Below are positions 33,895 to 43,559 of a stretch of DNA of 64,000 nucleotides, piece by piece. The stretch lies in NCBI RefSeq assembly GCF_001183605.1, contig NZ_LFXJ01000005.1, positions 1,866,809 through 1,930,808 on the forward strand. The letters run 5' to 3'. The notes below the pieces were generated by a model. That model was not told the origin of the DNA. It saw nothing but the letters and a program-made list of their open reading frames with translations, and ran no database searches. The number at the start of each line of letters is the position of its first letter. The first letter of the stretch is position 1. The stretch is from Lysinibacillus xylanilyticus (lineage in GTDB: Bacteria > Bacillota > Bacilli > Bacillales_A > Planococcaceae). The position numbers and the translations under genes are program-made.

Positions 33895-34776
33895 ATGGAG
33901 TGGCAGCAATTGGAATATTTCGTCACAGTAGCAAAACTTGAGCATATGACTCGTGCCGCTGAAGTATTAGCTATTTCTCAGCCTGCATTAAGTCGTTCTA
34001 TTTCAAAGCTTGAAGAGGAATTAGGCGTACCTTTATTCGACCGACAAGGACGCTCGATTATGCTCAACCGATATGGCGAGCTTTTTTTGTATCGCGTCCA
34101 ACGCATGCGTAAAGAATATGAAAAGGCAGTTATAGAATTACAAGAGCTTAATAACCCAGAGCTAGGAGATGTATCACTCGGCTTTTTACATACTCTAGGG
34201 ACTAGCATCGTACCTGACCTGATCCGCGCATTCCGTCAAAAACATCCGCATATACGCTTTCACTTTACACAAAATTACTCTCACTCCCAGTTAAAGCAAT
34301 TACTCGCGGGAGAGTTAGATCTTTGCTTACTTGCAGCGATTGACACGGAGCCACCTGTTTGTTGGAGGGAGCTGTGGCGTGATGAGCTTTATATTATGGT
34401 GCCAATCGACCATCACCTCGCCAACCGTAAAAGCATCAAAATGAAGGAACTTGAACATGAGAATTTTGTTCTAATGAAAAAGGGTTACGCATTGCGTCGT
34501 ACAGCTGATAAATTATTAAATGCTGCAGGTATCAAACCAAAGATTACATTTGAAGGTGATGAGGTATCAACAGTTGCTGGTTTTGTAAGTGCTGGGCTTG
34601 GCGTATCGTTGCTACCTGTAGATGAAGACTTGAATCCAAATAAACTAGCTAAAATTCGTGTGGAAGATATGGTTTGTGAACGGATAATAGGTATGGCTTG
34701 GATTGAAAATCGATATCTTTCACCGTCAGCAAGACAATTTCAGCAATTTGTATTCGATTTTTCCGAAGAAAAATAA
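33895..34776 (+). CDS. LysR-family transcriptional regulator
   Basis: Regulator of 293 aa. The HTH at residues 1-60 reads LEYFVTVAKLEHMTRAAEVL, then ISQPALSRSISKLEEELGVP (both 20). The C-terminal two-lobe effector domain follows, similar to the CynR/YybE-type group. LysR proteins usually act on a divergent gene; the divergent neighbour here is the esterase 461 bp away, which is far. Effector unknown. Confidence 0.88.
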   Translation: MEWQQLEYFVTVAKLEHMTRAAEVLAISQPALSRSISKLEEELGVPLFDRQGRSIMLNRYGELFLYRVQRMRKEYEKAVIELQELNNPELGDVSLGFLHTLGTSIVPDLIRAFRQKHPHIRFHFTQNYSHSQLKQLLAGELDLCLLAAIDTEPPVCWRELWRDELYIMVPIDHHLANRKSIKMKELEHENFVLMKKGYALRRTADKLLNAAGIKPKITFEGDEVSTVAGFVSAGLGVSLLPVDEDLNPNKLAKIRVEDMVCERIIGMAWIENRYLSPSARQFQQFVFDFSEEK

Positions 34777-34801
34777 TAGCAAAATTCTTAAAAATGGGCA
34801 T

Positions 34802-34830
34802 AAAGCGAGTAACAAACGTTACTCGCTTTT
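34802..34830 (+). terminator. LysR gene terminator
   Basis: Stem AAAGCGAGTAAC / GTTACTCGCTTTT with a 4-nt loop and T run. Confidence 0.88.
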
Positions 34831-34881
34831 CTTATATTTACGAAAAGCGTTCCATAGTTTCAATTTTCTTTAACAACAAAA

Positions 34882-34909
34882 AACCACCTTCTGCAAATGA
34901 AAGGTGGTT
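34882..34909 (-). terminator. DUF1835 gene terminator
   Basis: Stem AACCACCTT / AAGGTGGTT; T6 follows on the minus strand. 12 bp after the DUF1835 stop. Confidence 0.82.
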
Positions 34910-34921
34910 ACTGCAAAGATG

Positions 34922-35731
34922 CTACTTTATTATTGTTTCTCCTACATATTTTAATTGATACGAATACATATCTGTCGTATTTCCATCAATTCTAAAAAGT
35001 CCCTGCTTTGCTAGGGTCATCAGGCGTTTCTCCACAAACTCTTCACTTAAATAGTCATCAATTGCACCAATTGTTTCACCGATAATACGCATCGGAATAA
35101 GCCATTCCTCATTTATTTCGGAATGTGCTCTTTCCGCACATTCCATAATGATTGGATCCAATGCATCTTCCGCTACATGGACAATGCCATCTTGCCAAAC
35201 TCGCAGTGTACTAGGGTTTTGTTTCAGCTCTTCCCATTCCTTTGCAAGTTGCTGACACTCATCAATAGAAAAGCGCTTTGCCTCAGAACGGAGTCTCATT
35301 AGCAAGTCTGATGAAAGTTCACCTGTATGACGAATCCTCATGTTTGGCTCAACACGTTTCAAGCCCTCTGTGGCATCAATTCCATATACCATACTACATT
35401 TATTGATCAACTCACTCATGATAAAACGTAACCCTATCTCTTCATGAGTACTTTGGCTGTACCAAACCCAGACATTAACATCGCAAGGTAAACCTGCAAT
35501 TTTTTTCTTCCATGCTTGTTGAAGATCCTCGTACAATTCACGTTCTTCATTATCCCTAAAGATATGAGCTTCTAACCAGCTTTTTCGTTCTTCTGCGTTG
35601 CTCAGTGGACCTATAGAGAAAATCTCATTGACACTAAGCACTGACTCATCTCGTTGTAAATGATGCTGTCGTATCGCATGTTTTATCGAACCTTGTGTAG
35701 ATAAGCTAAACGTTATATGTAAAATTGCCAT
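34922..35731 (-). CDS. DUF1835/DUF3658 domain protein
   Basis: Cytoplasmic protein of 269 aa. The N-terminal DUF1835 is recognised from LHITFSLSTQGSIKHAI, the VLSVNEIFSIGPL strand-turn and WYSQSTHEEIGLRF. A C-terminal DUF3658-like region is seen at ISIDECQQLAKEWEELK-type sequence and the late DDYLSEEFVEKRLMTLAKQG (20). Function unknown. Fourteen bp upstream is the LysE gene, so the two are probably one unit. Confidence 0.75.
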   Translation of the reverse strand: MAILHITFSLSTQGSIKHAIRQHHLQRDESVLSVNEIFSIGPLSNAEERKSWLEAHIFRDNEERELYEDLQQAWKKKIAGLPCDVNVWVWYSQSTHEEIGLRFIMSELINKCSMVYGIDATEGLKRVEPNMRIRHTGELSSDLLMRLRSEAKRFSIDECQQLAKEWEELKQNPSTLRVWQDGIVHVAEDALDPIIMECAERAHSEINEEWLIPMRIIGETIGAIDDYLSEEFVEKRLMTLAKQGLFRIDGNTTDMYSYQLKYVGETIIK

Positions 35732-35745
35732 GAAAATCCCCCATT

Positions 35746-36369
35746 TTACTGTTTACTCAGCGCTATTTGTATTCCAATAAAAGTGAAAAGTACTCCTTGA
35801 ACCATATTTAATCGTTTAGCAATTGCAGGCTTCCCAATAATTACTTTTCTTACTTTACCAGCGAAAATACTAAAAAGTGAGAATAGTATTAGCGCTTGTA
35901 CTAAAAATACAATACCCAAAATTAACATCTGTAAACTTACATGGCCATTAGATGGATTTACGAACTGTGGCAACAGCGCTAAGAAAAATAAAGAAACTTT
36001 TGGATTTAAAATATTCATTAAAATACCTTTTCGATATAATGTCACATATGCTTGTTTATTTTGCTGTTCCAGCGTGAACGGATCCCCTTTCGAGCGAAAC
36101 GATTGCCAAGCTAAATACAATAAATACGCTGCTCCTGCAAACTTAACAATAGAAAAAATAACTGTTGATTGATAAATAATAGCTGAGATTCCGAGAACAG
36201 CCGCTCCTATATGAACGAGCAAACCTGTACACAGACCAAGTGATGTCGCTATTCCCGCCTTTTTATCCTGTGTAATGCTTTGCGCAAGAACAAATAAATT
36301 ATCTGGTCCTGGCATTAATGTTAAAATAATTGCCGCTCCTAAAAACGCCAATAACGTAGAAACTGCCAA
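35746..36369 (-). CDS. LysE-family exporter
   Basis: RhtB/LysE-type membrane exporter of 207 aa with six spans. Motifs LMPGPDNLFVLAQSITQDKK near residue 20 (20 quoted) and GILMNILNPKVSLFFLALLPQF in part are diagnostic. Family members export amino acids or related solutes. TTG start at 36369 after AAGGGA. First gene of a two-gene unit with DUF1835. Confidence 0.88.
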   Translation of the reverse strand: MAVSTLLAFLGAAIILTLMPGPDNLFVLAQSITQDKKAGIATSLGLCTGLLVHIGAAVLGISAIIYQSTVIFSIVKFAGAAYLLYLAWQSFRSKGDPFTLEQQNKQAYVTLYRKGILMNILNPKVSLFFLALLPQFVNPSNGHVSLQMLILGIVFLVQALILFSLFSIFAGKVRKVIIGKPAIAKRLNMVQGVLFTFIGIQIALSKQ

Positions 36370-36418
36370 TACTATCCCTTCTTTCTATTTATTTTTAGAA
36401 AATTGCGCATTATAACGT

Positions 36419-36530
36419 GGGGTTAATTTCCGTTCCGACTGGCTCTTTCCTGGTAGCGTCGGGGCAACAAATATACGAAACCACAGCGGCAGCAACACAT
36501 GATTATCAGTAGCGTAAGTGTAGTGCTAAC
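36419..36530 (+). repeat. Interspersed repeat, family B, degenerate copy
   Basis: Begins GGTTAATTTCCGTTCCGACT then GGCTCTTTCC. The hairpin arms of the best copy are mostly lost, and a CAGCGGCAGCAACA-type tract follows. It fills most of the 343-bp gap between LysE and the next gene; nothing else seen there. Confidence 0.5.
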
Positions 36531-36712
36531 AAACCATTATAAAATGGAATTATTTCCATTATACTATATGACAATGCCCCCTTCTAAATTTTTACAAAAA
36601 AATATTCAGTTTAATTATGCTCGCTTAAGCAACACTTTTCTTTTTAATACATTATAATGAATATTATTAAAACGTAAAAGTAGTATTGTTTTGGAGAAAG
36701 AGGTGTCTGTCG

Positions 36713-37096
36713 ATGGCAGTAAGTGATATTGTAAAGCAATATGAAGACGAGCAAGGTAATGTCTTTTATAAAATGAAAACACATGATATCGAAGTACTAG
36801 CTAAGCAAAATTCAGGGTTAGCACCAGTTATTACTTATTGGATGGGTGAAAAAGAAATTACTGACGATATTCGAAGTTTGCGCTTTAGCCCTCGCCCTCC
36901 TTCAAGTTATATTCAAGAATACGATGAATTTCAAACAATGCTTTATGCAAAAGAACAACGTGCCATCAACGAACTTTATGAACAAATGAGTATAAAACCG
37001 AAAAATATGTCTTCTGGAAAACAAATAGTATGGAGTTTTTTCGTGATTGTTTTAGCGATGCTCCCTCTATTAGTCGCAATCTGGTGGTACAAGTAA
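36713..37096 (+). CDS. Hypothetical protein with C-terminal membrane anchor
   Basis: Protein of 127 aa, family not recognised. About 100 polar residues (SDIVKQYEDEQGNVFYKMKT at the start) are followed by one C-terminal span (IVWSFFVIVLAMLPLLVAIWWY in part), so a tail-anchored cytoplasmic-facing topology is likely. The ATG at 36713 is 7 nt after AGAGGTG; a TTG frame extension to 36686 contains that site. It precedes the proBA T-box leader; no functional link is evident. Confidence 0.65.
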   Translation: MAVSDIVKQYEDEQGNVFYKMKTHDIEVLAKQNSGLAPVITYWMGEKEITDDIRSLRFSPRPPSSYIQEYDEFQTMLYAKEQRAINELYEQMSIKPKNMSSGKQIVWSFFVIVLAMLPLLVAIWWYK

Positions 37097-37262
37097 ACAA
37101 AGTTGTGTTTCCCTCACACTTTAACCCCGATTGTTCAGTATTTAGCTACTTTTTTTAAAAACTATCATCCCTAATTAGCTTGACAGACTTGCTAAAGTAG
37201 TGCATTCTTTATTCAATTACTTTTTGAGGAATGAAATATCATTCAAAAAAGATATTCAATTA

Positions 37263-37507
37263 TAAAAATAAAAGCGAGCGAAGACTAGTACTTAGAAACT
37301 ATTTGATCAGAGAGCGATGCCCATCGGCTGAAAGGCATTGTACAAGAAAGACTAAAGAACCTACTTCGTAAAACGTCCTAGCTAAACTAGGCGCAGTCTC
37401 AAGCGTTATGAGTAAAGTGGAATGTCATTGACGTTCAATGTAGGTGGTACCACGGAAAGTAAACCTTTTCGTCCTAATTTTTTAGGATGAAAAGGTTTTT
37501 TATTTTT
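37263..37507 (+). ncRNA. Proline T-box leader of proBA
   Basis: tRNA-sensing transcription attenuator. Stem I begins near AAAGCGAGCGAAGACTAGTA (AGTA motif). The specifier position in GAA-CCT-AC has CCT at 37360-37362, a proline codon. The T-box sequence GGTGGTACCACGG is at 37443-37455. A terminator stem AAACCTTTTCGTCCTA / TAGGATGAAAAGGTTT (37461-37498) with a T run ends the leader. Uncharged tRNA-Pro should favour read-through into proB. Confidence 0.88.
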
Positions 37508-37581
37508 ATTTTTAGCGAATATTAACAGCTGCTAAAGTTTAAATCATTTTGCAAATGTAATGGCGAATTGGAGGTATTACT

Positions 37582-38676
37582 ATGGAAAGAAAAAGAATCG
37601 TCGTTAAAATCGGGAGTAGCTCCTTAACAAACGCAAAAGGTGAAATTGATAAAATACGTTTAATGGACCATGTTCAAGCGATTGCTGAATTAAAAAAATA
37701 CGGTCATGAAGTATTACTTGTTTCATCAGGTGCAGTTGCAGCAGGCTTTAAACAACTAGGGTACCCTTCTCGTCCTGTCACAGTAAAAGGAAAGCAGGCT
37801 GCGGCGGCAGTTGGGCAAAGTTTACTTATTCAGACCTATAATGCTTTATTTGGCATTTATGATATTGTGCCTGCACAAATTTTACTAACACGCACTGATT
37901 TTTCAAAAAAAGAGCGCTATAAAAATGCCTATGCCACATTTGAGGAATTATTAGAGCGCTCCATGCTGCCAATCATTAACGAAAACGATACAGTATCTGT
38001 CAGCGAATTAACCTTTGGAGATAACGACATGTTATCTGCACTTGTAAGTGGTCTCGTTCATGCCGATCAGCTCATTATCTTAACAGATATCAATGGCTTG
38101 TATAACGCCAATCCAAATAAAAACCCAGATGCCAAACGAATTGATCATTTAACAGAGGTATCTGATGAAATGCTTGGCTTCGCAGATGGTGCAGGTTCAA
38201 AGGTCGGTACAGGTGGTATGGAATCTAAATTACTGGCAGCTAGAGCAGCTTTAAATGCAGGTGTCAAAGTGTTTATCGGAACTGGTCATGGTGCTACTAA
38301 GCTTGTCGACATCTTAGAAGGCCGTGGTGATGGTACGTATGTTGAGCATGAAGCGCTTGCTGTTTTAACAAATAATAAACAGTGGATTGCACTTACGGAA
38401 GTATCTGGTAAAATTTTTATAGATAGCGGTGCTGAGCATGCATTATTGGCAAATGGGAAAAGCTTGTTGCCTGCTGGTGTTTGTCGTGTCGAAGGTGATT
38501 TTGCAAATGGAGACGTTGTCGAGGTCTATAGTGACAAGGGACTGCTTGGTCGTGGTGAGGTCTTATATACTTCCCTAGAGTTAGCACATGCGATGGGAAA
38601 ACGTACAGATGAGTTAGCGAACTATCCTATCGAGGTCATTCACCGAGATAAATGGCTAAAAATTCAAACAAATTAA
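37582..38676 (+). CDS. proB: ProB, glutamate 5-kinase
   Basis: First enzyme of proline synthesis, ATP-dependent phosphorylation of glutamate, 364 aa. The N-terminal amino acid kinase domain shows [28 protein letters not shown] and [11 protein letters not shown]. The C-terminal PUA domain is at about 275-355. SD GGAGG. Regulated by the proline T-box leader just upstream, as well as by the usual feedback. 12 bp to proA. Confidence 0.96.
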   Translation: MERKRIVVKIGSSSLTNAKGEIDKIRLMDHVQAIAELKKYGHEVLLVSSGAVAAGFKQLGYPSRPVTVKGKQAAAAVGQSLLIQTYNALFGIYDIVPAQILLTRTDFSKKERYKNAYATFEELLERSMLPIINENDTVSVSELTFGDNDMLSALVSGLVHADQLIILTDINGLYNANPNKNPDAKRIDHLTEVSDEMLGFADGAGSKVGTGGMESKLLAARAALNAGVKVFIGTGHGATKLVDILEGRGDGTYVEHEALAVLTNNKQWIALTEVSGKIFIDSGAEHALLANGKSLLPAGVCRVEGDFANGDVVEVYSDKGLLGRGEVLYTSLELAHAMGKRTDELANYPIEVIHRDKWLKIQTN

Positions 38677-38688
38677 GGAGGAATTCAC

Positions 38689-39939
38689 ATGACAAGTGAA
38701 GTTCAACAAAAAGGAAAGCTTGCAAAGGCCGCCAGCTATATTTTAAATATTAAAACAACTTGTGAAAAGAACGAAGCCCTCACAAAAATTGCTGAACAAT
38801 TAATAATCGACCAAGATTATATCATTGCTGAAAATGCAAAGGATTTAGCAATGGGCGAGCAACAAGGAATGCCCGCTTCTACACTTGATCGCATCATGCT
38901 AAACAAAGAACGAGTAGAAGCTATGTCAAGTGCTATTCAATTACTTGTAGAATTAAATGATCCAGTAGGCAGTCTCTTAGAGCGAATAGAAAAAGATAAT
39001 GGATTACTGATTGAAAAGCGTCTAGTGCCAATTGGCGTTATCGGAATGATTTACGAGGCGCGACCTAATGTAACAGTAGATGCGGCAACATTATCATTGA
39101 AAACAGGAAATGCGGTTATTTTACGTGGTAGCTCTTCAGCCAAGTTTTCTAATGTAGCACTTGTGGCAAGTATTCATCGTGCACTTAGCAAAACGGCTAT
39201 CCCTGTGGATGCAGTACAATTAATCGAAGATACGAATCGTGAAACTGTCAAAGAATTATTCCATTTAAAAGAATACTTAGATGTATTAATTCCTCGTGGT
39301 GGGAAAGCACTTATTGACTTAGTAGTAAATGAAGCCACTGTACCAGTACTAGAAACAGGTGCTGGCAACTGTCATATTTATGTGGATCATACGGCCGACT
39401 ACATAAAAACAGAAAAGATTTGTATCAATGCGAAAACACAACGTCCTTCGGTTTGTAATGCCGCAGAGAGCTTACTTATTCATCCTGATTGGTTTAAGGA
39501 GCACGGCAAACAACTACTAAGTGCTATGCATCAAGCCGGTGTGACAATTATCGGTGATGCAACCGTTTGCCAAGCTCTTGATTTCGCCGAACTAGCAACA
39601 GTAGAAGACTATGCAACTGAATATTTAGATTTAAAGATCAGCGTTAAAATTGTGGAAAATGTTTATGAAGCAATTGAACACATTAATAAATACGGCACGA
39701 ACCACTCTGAAGCCATCATTACTGAGGATCAGTTAGTAGCAGATACTTTCTTAAATAGCGTGGATGCTGCAGCTGTTTATCACAATGCATCAACTCGCTT
39801 CACAGACGGCTTTGAATTTGGCTATGGTGCAGAAATCGGCATTAGTACGCAAAAATTACACGCTCGTGGACCAATGGGTTTACCAGCGTTAACATCTACA
39901 AAGTATTTCATTCACGGTAACGGCCAAATCCGAGAATAA
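38689..39939 (+). CDS. proA: ProA, gamma-glutamyl phosphate reductase
   Basis: Second enzyme of proline synthesis, NADPH reduction of glutamyl 5-phosphate to the semialdehyde, 416 aa. ALDH-superfamily motifs [32 protein letters not shown] and [19 protein letters not shown] with the catalytic Cys are clear. SD AAGGAGG. ProC is not in this window. Confidence 0.96.
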   Translation: MTSEVQQKGKLAKAASYILNIKTTCEKNEALTKIAEQLIIDQDYIIAENAKDLAMGEQQGMPASTLDRIMLNKERVEAMSSAIQLLVELNDPVGSLLERIEKDNGLLIEKRLVPIGVIGMIYEARPNVTVDAATLSLKTGNAVILRGSSSAKFSNVALVASIHRALSKTAIPVDAVQLIEDTNRETVKELFHLKEYLDVLIPRGGKALIDLVVNEATVPVLETGAGNCHIYVDHTADYIKTEKICINAKTQRPSVCNAAESLLIHPDWFKEHGKQLLSAMHQAGVTIIGDATVCQALDFAELATVEDYATEYLDLKISVKIVENVYEAIEHINKYGTNHSEAIITEDQLVADTFLNSVDAAAVYHNASTRFTDGFEFGYGAEIGISTQKLHARGPMGLPALTSTKYFIHGNGQIRE

Positions 39940-39959
39940 TTGTAGAACTATTAATATAG

Positions 39960-39986
39960 AGCCGACAGTTGATATACCTGTCGGCT
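39960..39986 (+). terminator. proBA terminator
   Basis: Stem AGCCGACAG / CTGTCGGCT with a 9-nt loop, T-rich tail, 20 bp after proA. Confidence 0.87.
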
Positions 39987-40059
39987 TTCTCTGCCTATTT
40001 TAGGGATTAAAAGATTTGTAGAGTAGCATGGCCGCTTCCACTCTTAACCGAGCAGCTCT

Positions 40060-40100
40060 GATCTATACCTGAGCGAAGATCTATACCTGAGCGAAGATCT
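40060..40100 (+). repeat. 18-bp tandem repeat, 2.3 copies
   Basis: Two perfect copies of GATCTATACCTGAGCGAA (40060-40077, 40078-40095) and the start of a third. Located between proA and the EamA gene; likely replication slippage, with no evident role. Confidence 0.7.
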
Positions 40101-40186
40101 TTGATAACGAAGAAAAAATACGTATAGTCTCCTCTACTTTCACATGCGTTAAAAATTATAAAAATTTTATAGAAAGAAGGTTTTGG

Positions 40187-41086
40187 ATGAACATTTCAGC
40201 AATTATCAAACTAACTGTTTCAATGGCCCTTTTTGGCTCTATTGGATTTTTCACCGTTCATACTGGCGTACCTGCTACTGAGCTAGTATTTGTTAGATGT
40301 ATATGCGCTACTCTCTTTCTAGGAGGAATGTGGCTTATCACAGGTGGTCATAAAACGGAAATATGGGATAAAAAAGAAATATTACGTACTCTTCTATGCG
40401 GTGTCTTTATTGTCTTAAACTGGGTATTTTTATTTAAAGCCTTTGAAGAAATGTCGATTTCCATTGCCATTTCTATCTATAATTTAGCACCAATATTCGT
40501 ATTATTATTTGGCGCATTGTTTTTAAAAGAAAAGATGACTATTCAAGCACTACTAGCAACATTAACTTGTTTTATCGGCAGTATGTTCATTATTGGCTTA
40601 TATAATTTTATGTCACTCTCTGAATTTATGAAATCAGGCTTTATATGGGCATTACTGTCCGCATTGTTTTACGCGTTTACAATGCTAACAAGTAAAACAA
40701 TAACAAATCTTAGCTCCTACGCATTAACATATATCCAAACGACAGTCGGAATTATCATACTATTGCCATTTGTTAATTTTTCGCTTTTTGAAGGCTTAAC
40801 GACAACAAACTGGATGTATATTTTAGGAACAGGCTTTATTCATACAGGATTTGTTTACTATTTATTTTTTGATAGTATTCGGAGCCTCTCTACCATTCTA
40901 GTTTCAGTATTAGTATTTGTTGACCCTGTTGTGGCTATATTGCTTGATATGTTGTTGCTTGATTTTATGCCGAGCTTCATGCAAACAGTTGGTATTGTAT
41001 TAATTTTTGGTGGCATTTTTTACACAATTTACGTTCCAAAGAAAAAGCGTGTGCCTCAGACAGATGTAAAGGAGATTATACCGTGA
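40187..41086 (+). CDS. EamA-family permease
   Basis: DMT-superfamily transporter of 299 aa, ten spans in two EamA halves: GSIGFFTVHTGVPATELVFV near the start and NLAPIFVLLFGALFLKEKM ending half one; FVDPVVAILLDMLLLDFMP in half two. Substrate unknown. It overlaps the next gene by GTGA (41083-41086), so it is coupled to the sugar kinase and may carry its substrate or product. Confidence 0.87.
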   Translation: MNISAIIKLTVSMALFGSIGFFTVHTGVPATELVFVRCICATLFLGGMWLITGGHKTEIWDKKEILRTLLCGVFIVLNWVFLFKAFEEMSISIAISIYNLAPIFVLLFGALFLKEKMTIQALLATLTCFIGSMFIIGLYNFMSLSEFMKSGFIWALLSALFYAFTMLTSKTITNLSSYALTYIQTTVGIIILLPFVNFSLFEGLTTTNWMYILGTGFIHTGFVYYLFFDSIRSLSTILVSVLVFVDPVVAILLDMLLLDFMPSFMQTVGIVLIFGGIFYTIYVPKKKRVPQTDVKEIIP

Positions 41087-42057
41087 GTAAACTTTATGCA
41101 CTTGGTGAATTATTAATTGATTTTACACCTACTGAACAAAATGCCTCCCTTGCTACAGTTGAGCAATTTACTAAAAATGCTGGCGGGGCCCCTGCGAATG
41201 TTGCAGCTGTTTGTGCAAAACTTGGGCAGCAAGCTGCACTCATTACACAAGTAGGTCAGGATGCTTTTGGAGATTTTCTCGTAGAATCGTTAAAAAAAGC
41301 CGATGTCGATACGACCTATATTGTTCAAACCGTTAAGGGTGAAACAAGTCTAGCCTTTGTTTCCCTGACAAGTGATGGAGGCCGTGATTTCTTATTTTAT
41401 CGTCGCCACGCAGCAGATTTACTTTACACCAAAGAGCAACTCCCACCTAATCTATTAACAGATAAAGATATTCTTCATTTTTGTTCCGTAAATTTAGTCG
41501 AAAGCCCAATGAAATATGCACATGTGGCCTTGATTGAACAGGCCCATCAGGCAGGTAGTCTTGTTTCTTTTGATCCCAATGTTCGCTTGCCACTATGGAA
41601 TGATGAGAAGGCATGTCGTCAAACTATTTTAGAATTTTTACCAAAGGCCCATATCGTTAAATTGTCCGAGGAAGAGCTTTTATTTTTAACAGCGATTGAG
41701 GATGAGGAAACAGCAGTCCATTCATTATTTCAAGGGAAAGTACAAGTACTCATAATTACTCGTGGAGCAGAGGGAGCAAGTCTTTATACTAAAAAGCTTC
41801 ATGTCGGAGTGCCAGCTGACAAGGTCCATGCAATTGATACAACCGGAGCAGGCGATGCCTTTATCGGAGCACTGTTAGCAATTCTCCTTCGCAAGCAGAT
41901 TACAGTAATCAATCTAATAGACTTTTGTAAGCAACAGGCTATCCCCCTCCTTACATTCGCAAATCACTATGCAGGAGCTTCAACAGAAAAACATGGTGCC
42001 ATAGCATCTTACCTTTCTAAGCAAGAATTGCCATTTAAAGATACTATGCTCTTTTAA
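41083..42057 (+). CDS. PfkB-family carbohydrate kinase, fructokinase-like
   Basis: Ribokinase-fold kinase of 324 aa. N-terminal signature GGAPANVAAVCAKLG (34-48) and C-terminal DTTGAGDAF (252-260) with catalytic base D258. The opening (LGELLIDFTP) and FYRRHAADLL resemble fructokinases; 2-keto-3-deoxygluconate kinase is possible. GTG start overlaps the EamA stop. Product and pathway cannot be fixed. Confidence 0.88.
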   Translation: MSKLYALGELLIDFTPTEQNASLATVEQFTKNAGGAPANVAAVCAKLGQQAALITQVGQDAFGDFLVESLKKADVDTTYIVQTVKGETSLAFVSLTSDGGRDFLFYRRHAADLLYTKEQLPPNLLTDKDILHFCSVNLVESPMKYAHVALIEQAHQAGSLVSFDPNVRLPLWNDEKACRQTILEFLPKAHIVKLSEEELLFLTAIEDEETAVHSLFQGKVQVLIITRGAEGASLYTKKLHVGVPADKVHAIDTTGAGDAFIGALLAILLRKQITVINLIDFCKQQAIPLLTFANHYAGASTEKHGAIASYLSKQELPFKDTMLF

Positions 42058-42090
42058 CTATTTTTCAACTTATTACGAGGAGGAGATCAG

Positions 42091-42480
42091 GTGAAATCTA
42101 TTTCAAAAAAACGAACAAAAGCATTTTTAATCGATATAGCTATTTCGTCGGCTGTCGCAGCTGGTGTAGAGTATATCCTTCGAAAAAAGGTAAAAAACGA
42201 GGCGATCCATGCCATCGTTACACCGACAGTCGTTATGTGGTCACTTGAATTAGTACAATTGCGTAAAAAAGGGCAAACAGTTGGCTACAAAAAAATGGGA
42301 CTAGTTCTTGAAAATGAACATGGGGCTAAACTGACTTCCTCTCAAATTATAAAACGAATGGCTTACCGTGACTCAATTAGCACATTCGATTACTTGAAAA
42401 ATCCAAAAGCATTCGAACAACAAAATGGACAACTTCTTCCCCACGATAGCTTCTCAGGTACTGTTGTTAAGGAAATCTAG
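42091..42480 (+). CDS. RDD-family membrane protein
   Basis: Short RDD protein of 129 aa. RTKAFLIDIAISSAVAAGVEY carries the Arg and Asp that name the family; a second hydrophobic stretch is at about 43-58, and GQTVGYKKMGL is the usual late motif. GTG start after GAGGAGGAG. Function of the family is mostly unknown. It follows the kinase gene by 33 bp, so could be co-transcribed. Confidence 0.72.
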   Translation: MKSISKKRTKAFLIDIAISSAVAAGVEYILRKKVKNEAIHAIVTPTVVMWSLELVQLRKKGQTVGYKKMGLVLENEHGAKLTSSQIIKRMAYRDSISTFDYLKNPKAFEQQNGQLLPHDSFSGTVVKEI

Positions 42481-42541
42481 CAAAATAAGGCTGCTCAAAA
42501 ATATCTTGGGTAGCTTGTTTTATTAGAAGGAGAGGATACAC

Positions 42542-43482
42542 TTGAAATTAGATCATGTTGTCGAGGTTTTACTTGAAAGTCTAAAAGATGATCAATATAT
42601 TGAAGCTATATTTTTAAGAGGATCGATGGCTAGAAAGGAGCATGATGAATTTTCAGATATCGATATTTATTGCGTTGTGAATGAAGAAAATGTCGAAGCC
42701 TTTTTGCCCAACCGCACCAAACATATTGAAGCGTATAATCAATTTCGCCTTGGCGTAATTGCGTCCGGATTTTGAATTGTGCCCGCACAATTCATTCCTT
42801 TTAAAACCCGTGACATCCGCCGGAGGCTTTATCTTCATTCAGCAAGTGTTTGGAAACTCACTGAAAAGGAACCACATCCGCATTCATTTCACCAGTTTCA
42901 GAGGTAAGAGTCTTCTGATGGATGAAGATAAAACATTATTCGTTGATGATATCTATATAATAGCCCCTCAACTATTAGTCGTATATGAAGATTTGATTCA
43001 TATCGATTTATTTACAGTAACACCCTCTGAAAGAAGTTAAAATATTATTTGATCCAAATGTAATCCTTACAGCTAAACAGAAAAATACAACTTTGTCATT
43101 AACCCCACTCGAATTTCAAGATGCTGTAGATGATACTGTCTGGTATTTGTATCAATATTATTGGAGTGCTCAACATGGAAATGAGATTTGGAGTGTTCAT
43201 TTACTACGGAATAGTTTAGAACACTTCGCAAAAGTACTACTGCATAAATACTGTCCTGAGCGGGCTTTACTCGGACTTAAAACGTTATCTAATTCATTAC
43301 CCACTGACCCATTACATGAGATAGTCGATATCATGAATTGTATGAGCCTTGTAACACATGAGATAGCCGTAAAGAAATTAGTGACCTTCTTCGAAAACGA
43401 ATCACATTGGATATTTGAAAATGTGCCAAATAAAGAAGAAATTAAGCCATTGTGGGAAAAAATAAAAGACCTATTGCATTAA
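42542..43482 (+). pseudogene. Nucleotidyltransferase gene broken by a repeat and a frameshift
   Basis: The 5' part (TTG at 42542 after GGAGAGG) encodes an intact start with FLRGSMARKEHDEFSDIDIY, the GSxARxxxxxxSDxD site of aminoglycoside-type nucleotidyltransferases. After AYNQF the frame enters repeat DNA and stops at 42773-42775. Coding resumes near 42942 (LFVDDIYIIAPQLLVVYEDL), then needs a one-base shift near 43035 to continue as LKEVKILFDP and the helical C-terminal domain to 43482. Removing about 200 bp restores the protein order, so this is an insertion event. Confidence 0.8.
42740..42934 (+). repeat. Short interspersed repeat, family A, copy 2 (inserted in gene)
   Basis: Left end CAATTTCGCC-TT-GGCGTAATTG, inside GCGTCCGG...CGTGACATCCGCCGGAGGCTTTA, right end GATGAAGATAAAAC. 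It lies inside the nucleotidyltransferase coding region. The GTGACATCCGCCGGAGGCTT stretch is identical to one in copy 3 at about 57642. Confidence 0.75.
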
Positions 43483-43485
43483 AAT

Positions 43486-43523
43486 AAAATAGCAAACTAA
43501 CACTAAAACTAGTTTGCTATTTT
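43486..43523. terminator. Terminator between nucleotidyltransferase remnant and GNAT gene
   Basis: Stem AAAATAGCAAACTA / TAGTTTGCTATTTT with a 10-nt loop; T run on the plus side. Confidence 0.82.
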
Positions 43524-43559
43524 TTAATGTTTTATAACCCTTAAAAAAACCTTTATACC

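Noticed and set aside
40060-40100. Tandem units considered as a CRISPR start
   Set aside because: Units are contiguous with no spacers, and no cas genes are present.
42759-43040. 93-codon frame inside the broken nucleotidyltransferase
   Set aside because: It joins repeat DNA to the middle of the old gene; no start signal.
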